Translations under genes and position numbers: made by a program | Source: Paenibacillus sp. V4I3 | GTDB lineage: Bacteria; Bacillota; Bacilli; Paenibacillales; NBRC-103111 | Assembly (NCBI RefSeq): GCF_030817215.1 | Contig: NZ_JAUSZA010000001.1 | Coordinates: forward strand, 1,524,501 to 1,588,500 | Reading direction: 5' to 3' | DNA length: 64,000 bases | Part shown: positions 7,204 through 16,172 of the stretch, in pieces | How positions within the stretch are numbered: position 1 is the first letter of the stretch | Layout of the letters: the number at the start of each line of letters is the position of its first letter | Notes under the pieces: model-generated | Databases searched by the model: none | What the model saw: the letters and a program-made list of their open reading frames with translations, nothing else | Told to the model about the DNA's origin: nothing

Positions 7204-10200
7204 GTGATTATTCTGCTTCACGCTTTGATTACCAATTTTGCTATTATAACGATTTTTGTATTATTCGTGGAACAGCTTTCCATAACGATGAAACTGAATC
7301 AGAAGCCAACTTGGCTCTATAAGGTTTTTATTGGTCTTTCACATGGAATGTTAGTCTTTGTCCTCTTGCACTTCAGTGTCCACGTTGATGATCACGTTAT
7401 TATTAACTTTCGCGGAGTAGCCTTACTGCTTTCTACTTATCTAGGAGGATTCTTCTCCTTAAGTATTACATTCGTATGCTTATGGATAGGGCGCTACATC
7501 TTTGAAGGTTACATAGAAATTCCGCAGCTGATATTTGGAATGGTAGCTGTCACGGGGACTAGTATAATATTTGCTAGAACACGTTCGTATTGGCTTAAAT
7601 GGTTATATGGAGGAGCTATTTTCTATCCGTCCTATTATACGATGATGTGGTTTGTTTATCGAACACCGTTTGATGTCTTTTACAGTTATATTTTCATTCA
7701 GCTGCTTTGTTTGTTTCTTGTTGCTTGTTTTCTGCGATATTTACTCCGGGCTCGTGAGTATAAGCAGCAGATCTATCAAGTGGAACAGGAACTAATCGAT
7801 ATGCTGCGCTTTCAGGCAGGGTTTACGTTTAAACTCCATAAACACCGGGATCGATACGTTTACATCCTATTTGAAGGACAGCTGGTCTATCATCTTGGTC
7901 TGAGACCTAGTCAATTCATCGGCAAAGAGTTGGACGAAATCCATGTATTAAGTGAAGAGTTTAAACAATTCGTAAAGAAGCATTATGATAAAGCTTGGCA
8001 GGGCGAACGAGTCTCGTATGAATACGATTGCGGCGGCTCTACGATCCTTGTTAACCTACAACCCATTTATAAGTATGGTTCCGTCAATGAAGTGATTGGA
8101 TCTGCCGTGGACGTGACCGAGCACCGTGCAGTGCAAATCAAAGCAAGAGTCAGGGATGAGCAATATCGGACGTTGGTGGAAAATTCGGAGGACTTTATTT
8201 TCAGATTTCGACTGGATGGTAGCATCTCCTCTACGAACTACAAAATGCATCAGACCTTTCAGCTAGAGCCTGAGCAAGTAAGGGGACAGCAATTAACGGA
8301 TCTGGTCCAGATGGATGAACCCGAGAAGTGGGAGCGGATATTTGAACAAACGATTGAGATGGGGAAAACACAGCAATTTGCGATTAATTTCCTGCTTCCA
8401 GATGGCGATCAGCACGCGTATAACGTCACCTTGTCCCCTTTATTCAATGAGGATAAATCAGAAATCACCGGCGTCACCGGAACGGTACATGATATAACCG
8501 ACTTGAAGAAGCGAGAGGAAGCGGATGAGTCCAACAGGGCGAAGAGTAAGTTTCTAGCTAGGATGAGTCATGAAATACGCACCCCCCTGAACGGGATTAT
8601 TGGACTTTCTTTACTTTTACAACGAACAGAATTGACGACGATTCAGAAGGATTATTTGGACAAAATTGATTGTTCCTCGAATGTCCTGCTTGCAACGATT
8701 AACGATATTCTTGATTTTTCGAAAATCGAGGCAGGCAAAATGACCTTGGAGATGGTGGATTTCTCACTAGAGCTATCGCTCCAAAAGGTTGCCGATCTGG
8801 TCAGCGTATCTATCGGCAAGAAGCGAATCGAGATCATGCTGGATACTCCAGCAGATTTACCGGATATTGTTAGCGGGGATTCCTTTCGACTAGAACAAGT
8901 ACTCATTAATTTATCTAATAATGCGATTAAATTTACCAAGCAAGGCTATATCCGATTGAAAGTACGGCTCGAGAAATATGTGGACGAAGGGGTCGTTGTT
9001 TCTTTTACAATGGAGGACTCTGGAATTGGTATTTCTAGGGAGCAGCTATCGCAGCTATTTTTACCGTTCTCGCAAGCTGATACATCCATAAGCCGCAGGT
9101 ACGGCGGTACCGGGTTAGGACTTGTCATTTGTCAGCATTTGGTGCAGTCTATGGGGGGCGTTTTGCAGGTGGATACGGTCCTTGGGGAAGGCAGCCGCTT
9201 TTATTTTAGCCTGACGTTTGGCACAAAGGGGGATGCAAGGAAAGAGGCAAAGCGCCTGGACAAGCACGCTGGGCTGCCGCAGGGGAATAACCGTGTGCTC
9301 TTAGCTGAAGATCATCCAGTTGTAGCGCAGCATGTATCCGAGCTCCTTAGTTCCTTTCAATACCAAGTGGATACGGTTACATCTTCTTCCGATTTGTTTG
9401 CTTCTTTGGAACATGATAGTGCGAATAAGTCTGCACATGACTATATATTCCTGGATATGCAAATGGATCAAATGCAGCATCCCGCCACTTGGCGCCATAT
9501 ATTAGTTTCGTTAGATCGCTCTCAGACGAGAGTGATTGCGTTTACAACACTTGAAGGCAGAGAGGAAATGTCCGAATTGCCATCGGAACTGAAAGCGGAT
9601 GCAGTTATTGTTAAGCCCGTCAGTAGGCTGACATTGCAGAAAAGTTTACAAGCTTTGAATCAACATAGATTGGAGACATTTCAAGCCTCTGCAAACAATT
9701 CCACTGAAGTAAGCAACTCGTCGTCCATGTCCAAAGGTAGTATTTTAGTTGCTGAGGATAATGAAATTAATCAATTGGTGATTATTGGCCTTCTTGAACA
9801 ATTAGGTTACCAAGTGGTTATTGCGCAGAATGGTTATGAAGTCCTGGAACTTGTTGATCAGCAGGAATGGAAGCTTATTCTAATGGATATTCATATGCCT
9901 GAGATGGATGGCTATGAGGCAACACAGCGGCTCAGGAAGCTCAAGCTGATGAATCGGATCCCGATCATTGCCCTTACCGCAGATGTCATGATGCAGGAAC
10001 GCCCGGAAGCCCTAAAACTTGGGCTGAATGACATCCTGATTAAACCAGTAGATGAAGAGCAGCTTTCTGATATGCTGGAGAAGTGGCTAAATCCGAATTG
10101 GTTATTTGAAATCGAGGGTGTAGATACCACGCAAATAATGAGAAATATCGATCATAAAATACATATTCTTCAATATATGATGGAGAAATTTAAACAGGAT

Positions 10201-10467
10201 TATCGTAATTTCTCGGAGCAATTTTTCCTGCTTATCATCAATCAGGAGAATGCGACTGCACGCAGAATGGTTCATACGCTTAAAGGTATTGCAGCCAATT
10301 TCTACGCGGAGCCGTTGTTAACGGCAGTTCTGGCTTTGGAAAAAGAGATGGAAAACGAAATAAATTTGGATGTCTGTCATGAGGGGATTATACGTATTCA
10401 GATTGAGATTGAGCGGATACTTGGCGTGAAGCAAGATGTTCCGCAAGCGAATTACCGGAGTCGATAG
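7204..10467 (+). CDS. LytS-like 5TM hybrid histidine kinase with PAS, two REC and Hpt domains
   Basis: 1087 residues. The first 190 or so form five to six membrane helices resembling the 5TMR-LYT sensor. Two PAS-like modules follow (about 200-310 and 320-435), then HisKA with His456 in SHEIRTPLNG, HATPase (DSGIGIS, RRYGGTGLGLVICQ), a weak receiver around Asp751, a good receiver with Asp895 (LILMDIHMPEMDG), and a C-terminal Hpt-like domain with His1024 (VHTLKGIAANF). This is a complete phosphorelay in one protein. The start is GTG at 7204 with a poor ribosome binding site, so coupling to the upstream EAL gene is likely. The sensed signal and final target are unknown. Confidence 0.9.
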   Translation: MIILLHALITNFAIITIFVLFVEQLSITMKLNQKPTWLYKVFIGLSHGMLVFVLLHFSVHVDDHVIINFRGVALLLSTYLGGFFSLSITFVCLWIGRYIFEGYIEIPQLIFGMVAVTGTSIIFARTRSYWLKWLYGGAIFYPSYYTMMWFVYRTPFDVFYSYIFIQLLCLFLVACFLRYLLRAREYKQQIYQVEQELIDMLRFQAGFTFKLHKHRDRYVYILFEGQLVYHLGLRPSQFIGKELDEIHVLSEEFKQFVKKHYDKAWQGERVSYEYDCGGSTILVNLQPIYKYGSVNEVIGSAVDVTEHRAVQIKARVRDEQYRTLVENSEDFIFRFRLDGSISSTNYKMHQTFQLEPEQVRGQQLTDLVQMDEPEKWERIFEQTIEMGKTQQFAINFLLPDGDQHAYNVTLSPLFNEDKSEITGVTGTVHDITDLKKREEADESNRAKSKFLARMSHEIRTPLNGIIGLSLLLQRTELTTIQKDYLDKIDCSSNVLLATINDILDFSKIEAGKMTLEMVDFSLELSLQKVADLVSVSIGKKRIEIMLDTPADLPDIVSGDSFRLEQVLINLSNNAIKFTKQGYIRLKVRLEKYVDEGVVVSFTMEDSGIGISREQLSQLFLPFSQADTSISRRYGGTGLGLVICQHLVQSMGGVLQVDTVLGEGSRFYFSLTFGTKGDARKEAKRLDKHAGLPQGNNRVLLAEDHPVVAQHVSELLSSFQYQVDTVTSSSDLFASLEHDSANKSAHDYIFLDMQMDQMQHPATWRHILVSLDRSQTRVIAFTTLEGREEMSELPSELKADAVIVKPVSRLTLQKSLQALNQHRLETFQASANNSTEVSNSSSMSKGSILVAEDNEINQLVIIGLLEQLGYQVVIAQNGYEVLELVDQQEWKLILMDIHMPEMDGYEATQRLRKLKLMNRIPIIALTADVMMQERPEALKLGLNDILIKPVDEEQLSDMLEKWLNPNWLFEIEGVDTTQIMRNIDHKIHILQYMMEKFKQDYRNFSEQFFLLIINQENATARRMVHTLKGIAANFYAEPLLTAVLALEKEMENEINLDVCHEGIIRIQIEIERILGVKQDVPQANYRSR

Positions 10468-10496
10468 ATGCCCGGTTTTTTGCTTTTTCAAAAAAG

Positions 10497-10524
10497 AAGC
10501 TGCCGCGGCAGCTTTTTCTTTTTT
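10497..10524 (+). terminator. Terminator of the EAL-kinase operon
   Basis: AAGCTGCC GC GGCAGCTT (10497-10514) followed by TTTCTTTTTT. The flanking A run also allows termination in the opposite direction. Confidence 0.85.
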
Positions 10525-10632
10525 GAGAAAGAAAAAATTGAATAATACTCTGGAAGAGATAGTAAAATGAAACTTTTTTCCTATTTCTGACGTTTTAGAA
10601 GATGTGCTACCTTAATTACGGAGGGGATTGCT

Positions 10633-10953
10633 ATTCGAAATAATATCGCATTAGCTGTACCGATTCAACTTATCGCGTGGGTGGTACTTGTTTTATCATT
10701 GACTTTGGAGCCTTTTAGTTGGTTTTTACTGCCAAGCGTCAATAACACCCCAGCGTTTATTACCGTTTCAAAATGGTTAATACAATCCTTAATTGTTGCT
10801 CATTTAATTGGATATTTCGTAAATAAACTGTTAAATAGATATAAATTATCGGATATTAATTGGAAATATTCTGTGCATCTCATTTTTTCTATTCTTCATA
10901 TCGTTATCATCAGTGTTCTGATCATTGTCTTAGTGGGATTTGAGGATCTATAG
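10633..10953 (+). CDS. Small membrane protein with probable ATT start
   Basis: The predicted product has 106 residues and about three hydrophobic segments ([51 protein letters not shown]). No ATG, GTG or TTG lies between the upstream stop (10588) and a GTG at 10681, which has no ribosome binding site and would remove part of the first helix. A clear GGAGGGG site (10619-10625) is correctly placed for ATT at 10633. Function unknown. The PhzF-like gene begins 21 bp downstream, so the two may be co-transcribed. Confidence 0.6.
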   Translation: MRNNIALAVPIQLIAWVVLVLSLTLEPFSWFLLPSVNNTPAFITVSKWLIQSLIVAHLIGYFVNKLLNRYKLSDINWKYSVHLIFSILHIVIISVLIIVLVGFEDL

Positions 10954-10973
10954 TGAAAAGGCAGGTGTACGAT

Positions 10974-11867
10974 ATGAAAACAATAAAGGTTTATCATTAC
11001 GATGCATTCAGTCATATTCCTAACATGGGTAACCCTGCGGGCGTCGTATTGGAAGGCGAAAAGCTTTCTGATGATGACATGCAAAAAATAGCAGAACAAG
11101 TTGGTTTTAATGAAACGGCTTTCCCGCTTAAGTCCGAAAAGGCTGATCTTAAGATTCGTTTTTTTACACCTGGTCATGAAATGAACCTCTGTGGTCACGC
11201 TACAATGGCAACCATTTATGCAATGAAAACAAAAGGGTTGCTTGGAGATCAAACAGAATTGACGATTGAAACAAAAGCAGGCGTATTATCGATTAGACTT
11301 GAGTCACAACTGAATAAAGGGATTTACATAACGATGCAGCAAGCCCCTCCGCAATTCCAAGAGTTCAATGGTTCACTGAAAGATTTGGCATCTGTTATGG
11401 GGATTCAAGAAGAAGATCTAGAAACCAATTTACCAACAGTGTATGGAAGTACGGGCATATGGACGTTGTTAGTCCCGATAAAAAACCTTAGTGCTTTCAG
11501 AGCAATGAAACCGAATAATAAGCACTTTCCAGAAGTATTAAAAGAAATGCCAAAGGCGTCGGTACATCCTTTCTGCTTAGAAACGTACGATGTGAATGCG
11601 AACATGCATGCTCGTCATTTTTCATCTCCATTTTCCGGTACGATTGAGGATCCGGTTACTGGAACTGCTTCTGGAGTAATGGGTGCTTATTATGCCAAAT
11701 ACATAAACAAGGAAGCAGGATCTCCACTAAATCTTTTGATTGAGCAAGGCCATGAAATGGGCCGGGATGGCAGAATTCACGTAACAGTAACACCAAACAA
11801 TGATCAGTATGGCATAGAGATAAAGGGTACTGCTGTTCATGTTAAAGATTTCGAGGTTTCCATATAA
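10974..11867 (+). CDS. PhzF-family isomerase/epimerase-like protein
   Basis: 297 residues with the two-lobed diaminopimelate-epimerase-like fold of PhzF. Diagnostic segments are NPAGVVL, the catalytic glutamate in [21 protein letters not shown] and [15 protein letters not shown]. PhzF itself isomerises dihydro-hydroxyanthranilate in phenazine synthesis, but most family members stand outside phenazine operons, as here, and have unknown substrates. The start at 10974 is chosen because AGGTG lies 7 bases upstream; an in-frame GTG seven codons earlier has no such site. Confidence 0.88.
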   Translation: MKTIKVYHYDAFSHIPNMGNPAGVVLEGEKLSDDDMQKIAEQVGFNETAFPLKSEKADLKIRFFTPGHEMNLCGHATMATIYAMKTKGLLGDQTELTIETKAGVLSIRLESQLNKGIYITMQQAPPQFQEFNGSLKDLASVMGIQEEDLETNLPTVYGSTGIWTLLVPIKNLSAFRAMKPNNKHFPEVLKEMPKASVHPFCLETYDVNANMHARHFSSPFSGTIEDPVTGTASGVMGAYYAKYINKEAGSPLNLLIEQGHEMGRDGRIHVTVTPNNDQYGIEIKGTAVHVKDFEVSI

Positions 11868-12007
11868 TACGGCGGCCTACGGATATATCGACATTAGCAT
11901 TGTTAAAAGAAGAAGGGACATGACAGTCCTAGCTTTGGAATGAAATGCACTCCTTTGAGTAACAATAACTTGAAGTGTATTTAGTAATGGATAATGGAGG
12001 GATTTCT

Positions 12008-12214
12008 TTGGATCAAAATGAATTGCATAAGAAGCTTGGACGTCCAGTTAGCTGGGCTATAACCTCGAATCCGGAAGAGAACGCGGATAACGCTATCTCG
12101 AATAATGTGGACCAGACAGATGAGAAAGTTCCGTCTAACTATCAGGCGATAGGTGAGAGCTATAGCGATACGACTAACTTTGAAGTTAATAAAGAGCCCG
12201 GTAGATTAAATTAA
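12008..12214 (+). CDS. Small acidic hydrophilic protein, unknown
   Basis: 68 residues starting at TTG 12008, six bases after GGAGG (11996-12000). The peptide is rich in Asn, Asp, Glu and Ser with no hydrophobic segment, so it is probably cytosolic and poorly ordered. No family was recognised. It stands alone, with a short hairpin and T tract downstream. Confidence 0.6.
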   Translation: MDQNELHKKLGRPVSWAITSNPEENADNAISNNVDQTDEKVPSNYQAIGESYSDTTNFEVNKEPGRLN

Positions 12215-12230
12215 AATGATAAATAGGAGG

Positions 12231-12265
12231 AGCCATGTTGTGAGTTTTCAATGTGGCTTTTTTTA
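12231..12265 (+). terminator. Weak terminator
   Basis: AGCCA (12231-12235) and TGGCT (12254-12258) form a short stem directly followed by a run of seven T. It lies just after the small acidic gene. Confidence 0.55.
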
Positions 12266-12308
12266 TTGCTAACTATTGTGAGCTACCGAACAAGAAAGGG
12301 ACTGCTTT

Positions 12309-12785
12309 GTGAAAAAATATATTATCTCATCTTTTATACTTCTCCTAATTCTTTCTGGAGTTGCACTGCGTAAAGATTTCACTTTGTTCATTAAAAACAT
12401 CGAAAAGGAATTTTATTATCACTCATCAAAATTGACGGAAAATATAAGCGTCATATTAGCTTACAGAGGAGTAACGAGCAATTCGGATAGATATATCAAG
12501 TTTATAGAACATGTTCAAGAAGGGGAAAGTGATTCATTTACCAGAATTTGGTTTGATGATATGAAAGATATTAATAATTTCAGCACTTTTCATTTTAACG
12601 GCAACGTGATTACATATGTACAAAATATTACGTATCTTGGTGAAACATCAACTGCCTTATATACTTGTAAAGGGATAGAAGGTATAAAAGTAGAGCGAAA
12701 CACGGTTTATTCCTTTACAGGTTGCACGAGTCAGGAGAAAGATAAAGATACCTTTAATATGGAGGTATTTTGGATTCCTAATTAA
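12309..12785 (+). CDS. Secreted or membrane-anchored hypothetical protein
   Basis: 158 residues with an N-terminal hydrophobic segment (YIISSFILLLILSGVAL) that is either a signal peptide or an anchor. The rest is a soluble domain with one Cys pair (YTCKGIEG, FTGCTSQ) that could form a disulphide outside the cell. The pattern FIEHVQEGESDSFTRIWF loosely recalls DUF4362-type lipoproteins, but no lipobox is present and the match is weak. The GTG start has AAAGGGA upstream. Low GC compared with neighbours. Confidence 0.65.
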   Translation: MKKYIISSFILLLILSGVALRKDFTLFIKNIEKEFYYHSSKLTENISVILAYRGVTSNSDRYIKFIEHVQEGESDSFTRIWFDDMKDINNFSTFHFNGNVITYVQNITYLGETSTALYTCKGIEGIKVERNTVYSFTGCTSQEKDKDTFNMEVFWIPN

Positions 12786-12822
12786 TAATTCACATTGCTT
12801 TCGAATATCGGAAATATCTTTG

Positions 12823-12856
12823 AGCGCCTTATCCGTTAATCGGTGGGGCGCTTTAT
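12823..12856 (+). terminator. Possible terminator
   Basis: AGCGCC (12823-12828) pairs with GGCGCT (12847-12852). The T tract is short, so it could be only a weak terminator. Confidence 0.4.
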
Positions 12857-12940
12857 TGCGCGTTGGACAATCGCTAATGAGGGGGAAATTGTAACTTTCT
12901 AGCAGGACTTACGTCTAATTATCGAAAGGAGATGATTAAC

Positions 12941-14170
12941 TTGACCAAATGGTTAACCTTGCTGCTGGCCGCAGCCATAGGTTTCCTATCCGGGCCGCAA
13001 TTTTCTAAGGCTGAGCAGGAGCTCGCTGCACCAAGTGCTATGCCTTATGTAACCTTGATGGACGGGTTTACATTATATGCAAGCAAGGAAACAAGATCTA
13101 ATGAAGTCATCGGCTCGCTTAGCGCGTTCCAGTCTGTCCACCTAGCTCCTATCGAGAGCAGCATGCTGCTGGGCATCACTGGTATGGATAAAGTGCCGGT
13201 TATGACATGGCTTGGTGAAGCATGGATTAATTTGAAGGAAGGCGCGTACAAATACGGACAAATGGAGCTTCAGGAGCAAACGCTGACTTTACTTGAACAG
13301 GAAACAGATCTGTATGACTCTGCTTCACCGATGAAGATGACCGCGTACAAACTCTCTCCGCAAACAGTTCAGGCGGTTGCCTCTATCACTGTGTGCGACC
13401 CTTACACGCCATGCTACTCCAATGATAAGTGGTACCTAATCAAAACTTCGTGGCTTGGAGACAAGTGGATTCGCCCGTATCATTATGCAGAGAAATACAA
13501 AGGTTCTCCGGTCGAAGGAATGATATCGATTGAACAGGAGACTGAGGTTTATATGCTGCCTTTCGAGAAACCGTTGGCTGACGAGCCGAAGCTTCCCCCT
13601 CAGATCGTGAAGCCTATCGAGAAGTATAAGCAGCAAGCGAGAATGGTTCCTCCAAGCGTCTGGTATAAGATCGACACAACGATGGGACTAAGATGGATAC
13701 ACGCAGATGATTCCCATGGACTCGGGTTTGAGGGTGTAGAGAAGGTCGACCTTAAGCTGGACATTCCTGTCCCATTTCACTATTACACATTACCATTCCC
13801 TTATAGCAGCGAGTTACCTGGGCCTCAGCTGCCGCAAACCGTTCATGCGATTGGAAAAATAGATGGTTGGTACTTTGTCGTAATAGACGGTTCTGGTAAA
13901 TGGATCAACCTGGCCAAGGAAATCTCTTCCCGGTTAACCGGTGACTTCGATAACGATGCGAAGCTCGGGGTAAAGTTAAGTGATGTTAGTCTTGAACTGA
14001 CGGCAGCATCCATTGCACTGGACACACCGTATATGGACGCTTCATTGACTACGCAGGAGCTCACCTTCACACCACAAACCGTCACCGCTTCACGCGAATG
14101 GAAGTCTCCAAACGGGGAGTTGTGGTATTACATCCATACTTGGCTGGGAGCCAAATGGGTACGGCCATAG
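12941..14170 (+). CDS. Secreted protein with five SH3-like repeats
   Basis: 409 residues with a typical signal peptide (cleavage near FSKA-EQ). The mature part consists of about five modules of roughly 80 residues, each ending in a Trp-rich strand: TWLGEAWIN, SWLGDKWIRP, TTMGLRWIHAD, DGSGKWINL and TWLGAKWVRP. This is the bacterial SH3-like pattern often used for binding the cell wall. No catalytic domain is visible. The TTG at 12941 is preferred, being 9 bases after AAAGGAG; the ATG at 12932 overlaps that site. An extracellular wall-binding role is inferred. Confidence 0.75.
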   Translation: MTKWLTLLLAAAIGFLSGPQFSKAEQELAAPSAMPYVTLMDGFTLYASKETRSNEVIGSLSAFQSVHLAPIESSMLLGITGMDKVPVMTWLGEAWINLKEGAYKYGQMELQEQTLTLLEQETDLYDSASPMKMTAYKLSPQTVQAVASITVCDPYTPCYSNDKWYLIKTSWLGDKWIRPYHYAEKYKGSPVEGMISIEQETEVYMLPFEKPLADEPKLPPQIVKPIEKYKQQARMVPPSVWYKIDTTMGLRWIHADDSHGLGFEGVEKVDLKLDIPVPFHYYTLPFPYSSELPGPQLPQTVHAIGKIDGWYFVVIDGSGKWINLAKEISSRLTGDFDNDAKLGVKLSDVSLELTAASIALDTPYMDASLTTQELTFTPQTVTASREWKSPNGELWYYIHTWLGAKWVRP

Positions 14171-14214
14171 CAAAAAATTGAATCCATGCGACGACTATAT
14201 AGCTGATTGAATGA

Positions 14215-14397
14215 TTAGCTTTTCGCAACGTAAGTCAATCCATAAGACAGCCAAATGAAATGATATACATTGACGGCCCCGTATATCAAGACGGTGAGGG
14301 TCAAACAGGGCTGGACCCAGACCCTTTTTCGAATATGGGGGTATATGGCCATTAGGATCAAAGGAAGTATCAGTTTAACAATAGTATCCACCCACAT
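14215..14397 (-). CDS. Small two-helix membrane protein, unknown
   Basis: 60 residues, almost entirely two hydrophobic segments (TIVKLILPLILMAIYP and LTLTVLIYGAVNVYHFIWL) joined by a basic loop. The amphipathic pattern supports a real gene, but the ribosome binding site (GAGTGG) is poor and too close to the ATG; GTG at 14391 is an alternative. No family recognised. Confidence 0.45.
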   Translation of the reverse strand: MWVDTIVKLILPLILMAIYPHIRKRVWVQPCLTLTVLIYGAVNVYHFIWLSYGLTYVAKS

Positions 14398-14494
14398 GCC
14401 ACTCGTAAATTCTTCGGATAAGTGGATTTAATTCCTCGATAAATGCCAGATGCAGGCCAATATCTGTAAATAACGCGTCACTACAACATAAGAA

Positions 14495-14511
14495 AAGTAA
14501 CCTAATAAGTG
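14495..14511. repeat. 17-bp intergenic repeat, copy at 14495
   Basis: Identical to 5817-5833 (AAGTAACCTAATAAGTG). It overlaps an inverted repeat ATAAGT GTTTT ACTTAT (14505-14521). Apart from this and a candidate promoter at 14585-14613, I see nothing else in the 279-bp gap 14398-14676. Confidence 0.7.
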
Positions 14512-14584
14512 TTTTACTTATAAAAAATTGACGAACGACATCCATAGGCTCGTCCTCACTTTCGACTGCAAGAATGAAGTGAAC

Positions 14585-14613
14585 TTGATATGGTTATATA
14601 TGGATGATACATA
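14585..14613 (+). promoter_or_regulatory. Candidate promoter of the MOSC gene
   Basis: TTGATA (14585-14590), 17-base spacer, TACATA (14608-14613). The gene start is 64 bp downstream. Confidence 0.45.
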
Positions 14614-14676
14614 ATGTAACTTTTGTAAGCAATAGGTCATGTGCAAATAAAAGTGTAAAGACTTGGAGGATCTATT

Positions 14677-15408
14677 TTGACATTACACAGCATAGGTGAA
14701 ATTAGTGAAATAAACCGATTTCCTGTAAAGTCATTTGCGGGAGAATCTTTACAGACTAGCCATATTGTGAATAGTGGTTTAGACGGCGACCGCTGTTTTG
14801 CTTTTATTGATGAAACAAAAGAAGGATGGGATGGTTTTATCACGGCTAGAGATATCCCTAACATGCTTGCTTATAAGGCGAAAATCATCAGGAAGGATCA
14901 TGAAGATGAGTTGCCTGAATTAGTAGTAACATCGCCAGATGGGCGGATCTTTAACTGGAGTGTAGAATTATTAGATGAAATCCAAAGGTATTCCAAAAGA
15001 AAGATATCTATGAGGTGCTATAAAACGCAGAACGCTGACCAGATGGCTGTCGATTCAGGGAGTATCTTAATCATTACGGACACTACTTTACGCAAGCTTG
15101 AAGAGATATGGGGAAAGAGATTGGATAAAAGGCGCTTTAGAGCAAACCTAGTTGTAACATTAGATGAAAACTCCATGAATGAAGGTAATTGGATAGGTAA
15201 GCGAATACAGATAGGCAATACTGAATTACAAATTGATAGTTATTGTGAGCGTTGTTCAATGATTACAATCGATCCAGATACACTCGAACGCGATGTTTCT
15301 TTGTTGAAGAAAATTAACGAGGAGATGAATTTAAATTTCGGAGTGTATGCTTCTGTCATAAAGCCGGGACCAATTAATATTGGTGAGAAGGTATATTTAG
15401 TAGATTAG
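14677..15408 (+). CDS. MOSC domain protein (molybdenum-cofactor related)
   Basis: 243 residues. The N-terminal beta-barrel (about 1-85; EINRFPVKSFAGESL, GLDGDRCFAF) and the MOSC domain (about 110-243; RFRANLVV, the conserved Cys in YCERCSMITIDPDTLERD, FGVYASVIKPG) match the family of YcbX/YiiM and the C-terminus of Moco sulfurase, which bind molybdenum cofactor or handle sulfur. It starts with TTG behind GGAGG. It converges on modB, placing it beside the molybdate uptake genes and supporting a role in molybdenum metabolism. Its reaction is not known. Confidence 0.85.
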   Translation: MTLHSIGEISEINRFPVKSFAGESLQTSHIVNSGLDGDRCFAFIDETKEGWDGFITARDIPNMLAYKAKIIRKDHEDELPELVVTSPDGRIFNWSVELLDEIQRYSKRKISMRCYKTQNADQMAVDSGSILIITDTTLRKLEEIWGKRLDKRRFRANLVVTLDENSMNEGNWIGKRIQIGNTELQIDSYCERCSMITIDPDTLERDVSLLKKINEEMNLNFGVYASVIKPGPINIGEKVYLVD

Positions 15409-15425
15409 CCTAATGAATAAAACTG

Positions 15426-15466
15426 GTCCGGAAAATATAAATGAAACTCCTATATGTTCTCCGGAC
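15426..15466. terminator. Hairpin between the MOSC gene and modB
   Basis: GTCCGGA (15426-15432) pairs with TCCGGAC (15460-15466), with TATA/TATA extending the stem. It lies between convergent genes and may serve both. T tracts are weak. Confidence 0.5.
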
Positions 15467-15494
15467 ATAAAAATTGTCTATTCATCCAACTACT

Positions 15495-16172
15495 CTAACT
15501 CTTGGTTTTGCGGTTAGTGAACAACATCAGTCCAAATGAGATAATGATAATGGCTCCTGCCCAACACCATGCAAGGGTTTGATCACCAGATTCAACAGCC
15601 ATATATATGGCGGTAGGAAGTGTTTGGGTTTTGTGAGGGATGTTGCCTGCTATCATAAGCGTTGCACCGAATTCCCCGAGACCTCGAGCAAAGCCAAGAA
15701 TGTAAGCTGCCGTAACAGATCGCCATGCCAAAGGTAAGGTTATATATCGTAGAACTTGCCACTCGTTTGCTCCCGTTGATCTCCCCGCGTCCTCCAGATC
15801 TTTGTTAACCGAGGTAAATCCGGTTTTCATCGTTTGATAAACTAAAGGAAAAGCCACCACGATCGAAGCGATCACCGCAGCCCCCCATGTAAATATGATC
15901 GATTGATTGAAGAAGCTTTCCATGAGGTACCCAATCCAACTCTTTTTACCCAGTAGGACCAGCAAGATAAAGCCCACGACTGTCGGAGGCAGTACCAAAG
16001 GCAGAAAAAACGTAGTTTCTAACAATGTCTTTCCGCGAAAGTTCCGCCGCGACATACCCCAAGCTGCTAATCCACCAATCAAAAGAACAAAAACGCTGGA
16101 TACCACGGCAACCTTTAATGAAAGAATTATAGGATAAGTAAATTCTGTCCAGTTAATTTGTTTCATCATCAT
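15495..16172 (-). CDS. modB: Molybdate ABC transporter permease ModB
   Basis: 225 residues with about five to six membrane helices and the inner-membrane permease motif (GAGRSTGANEWQVLRYITLP, then FARGLGEFGATLMIAG). ModB family features such as LVLPPTVVGFILL are present. It carries molybdate delivered by ModA across the membrane. Its start overlaps the modA stop by 4 bp (ATGA), indicating translational coupling. No modC ATPase gene follows; the next gene converges from the other strand. Confidence 0.92.
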   Translation of the reverse strand: MMMKQINWTEFTYPIILSLKVAVVSSVFVLLIGGLAAWGMSRRNFRGKTLLETTFFLPLVLPPTVVGFILLVLLGKKSWIGYLMESFFNQSIIFTWGAAVIASIVVAFPLVYQTMKTGFTSVNKDLEDAGRSTGANEWQVLRYITLPLAWRSVTAAYILGFARGLGEFGATLMIAGNIPHKTQTLPTAIYMAVESGDQTLAWCWAGAIIIISFGLMLFTNRKTKS

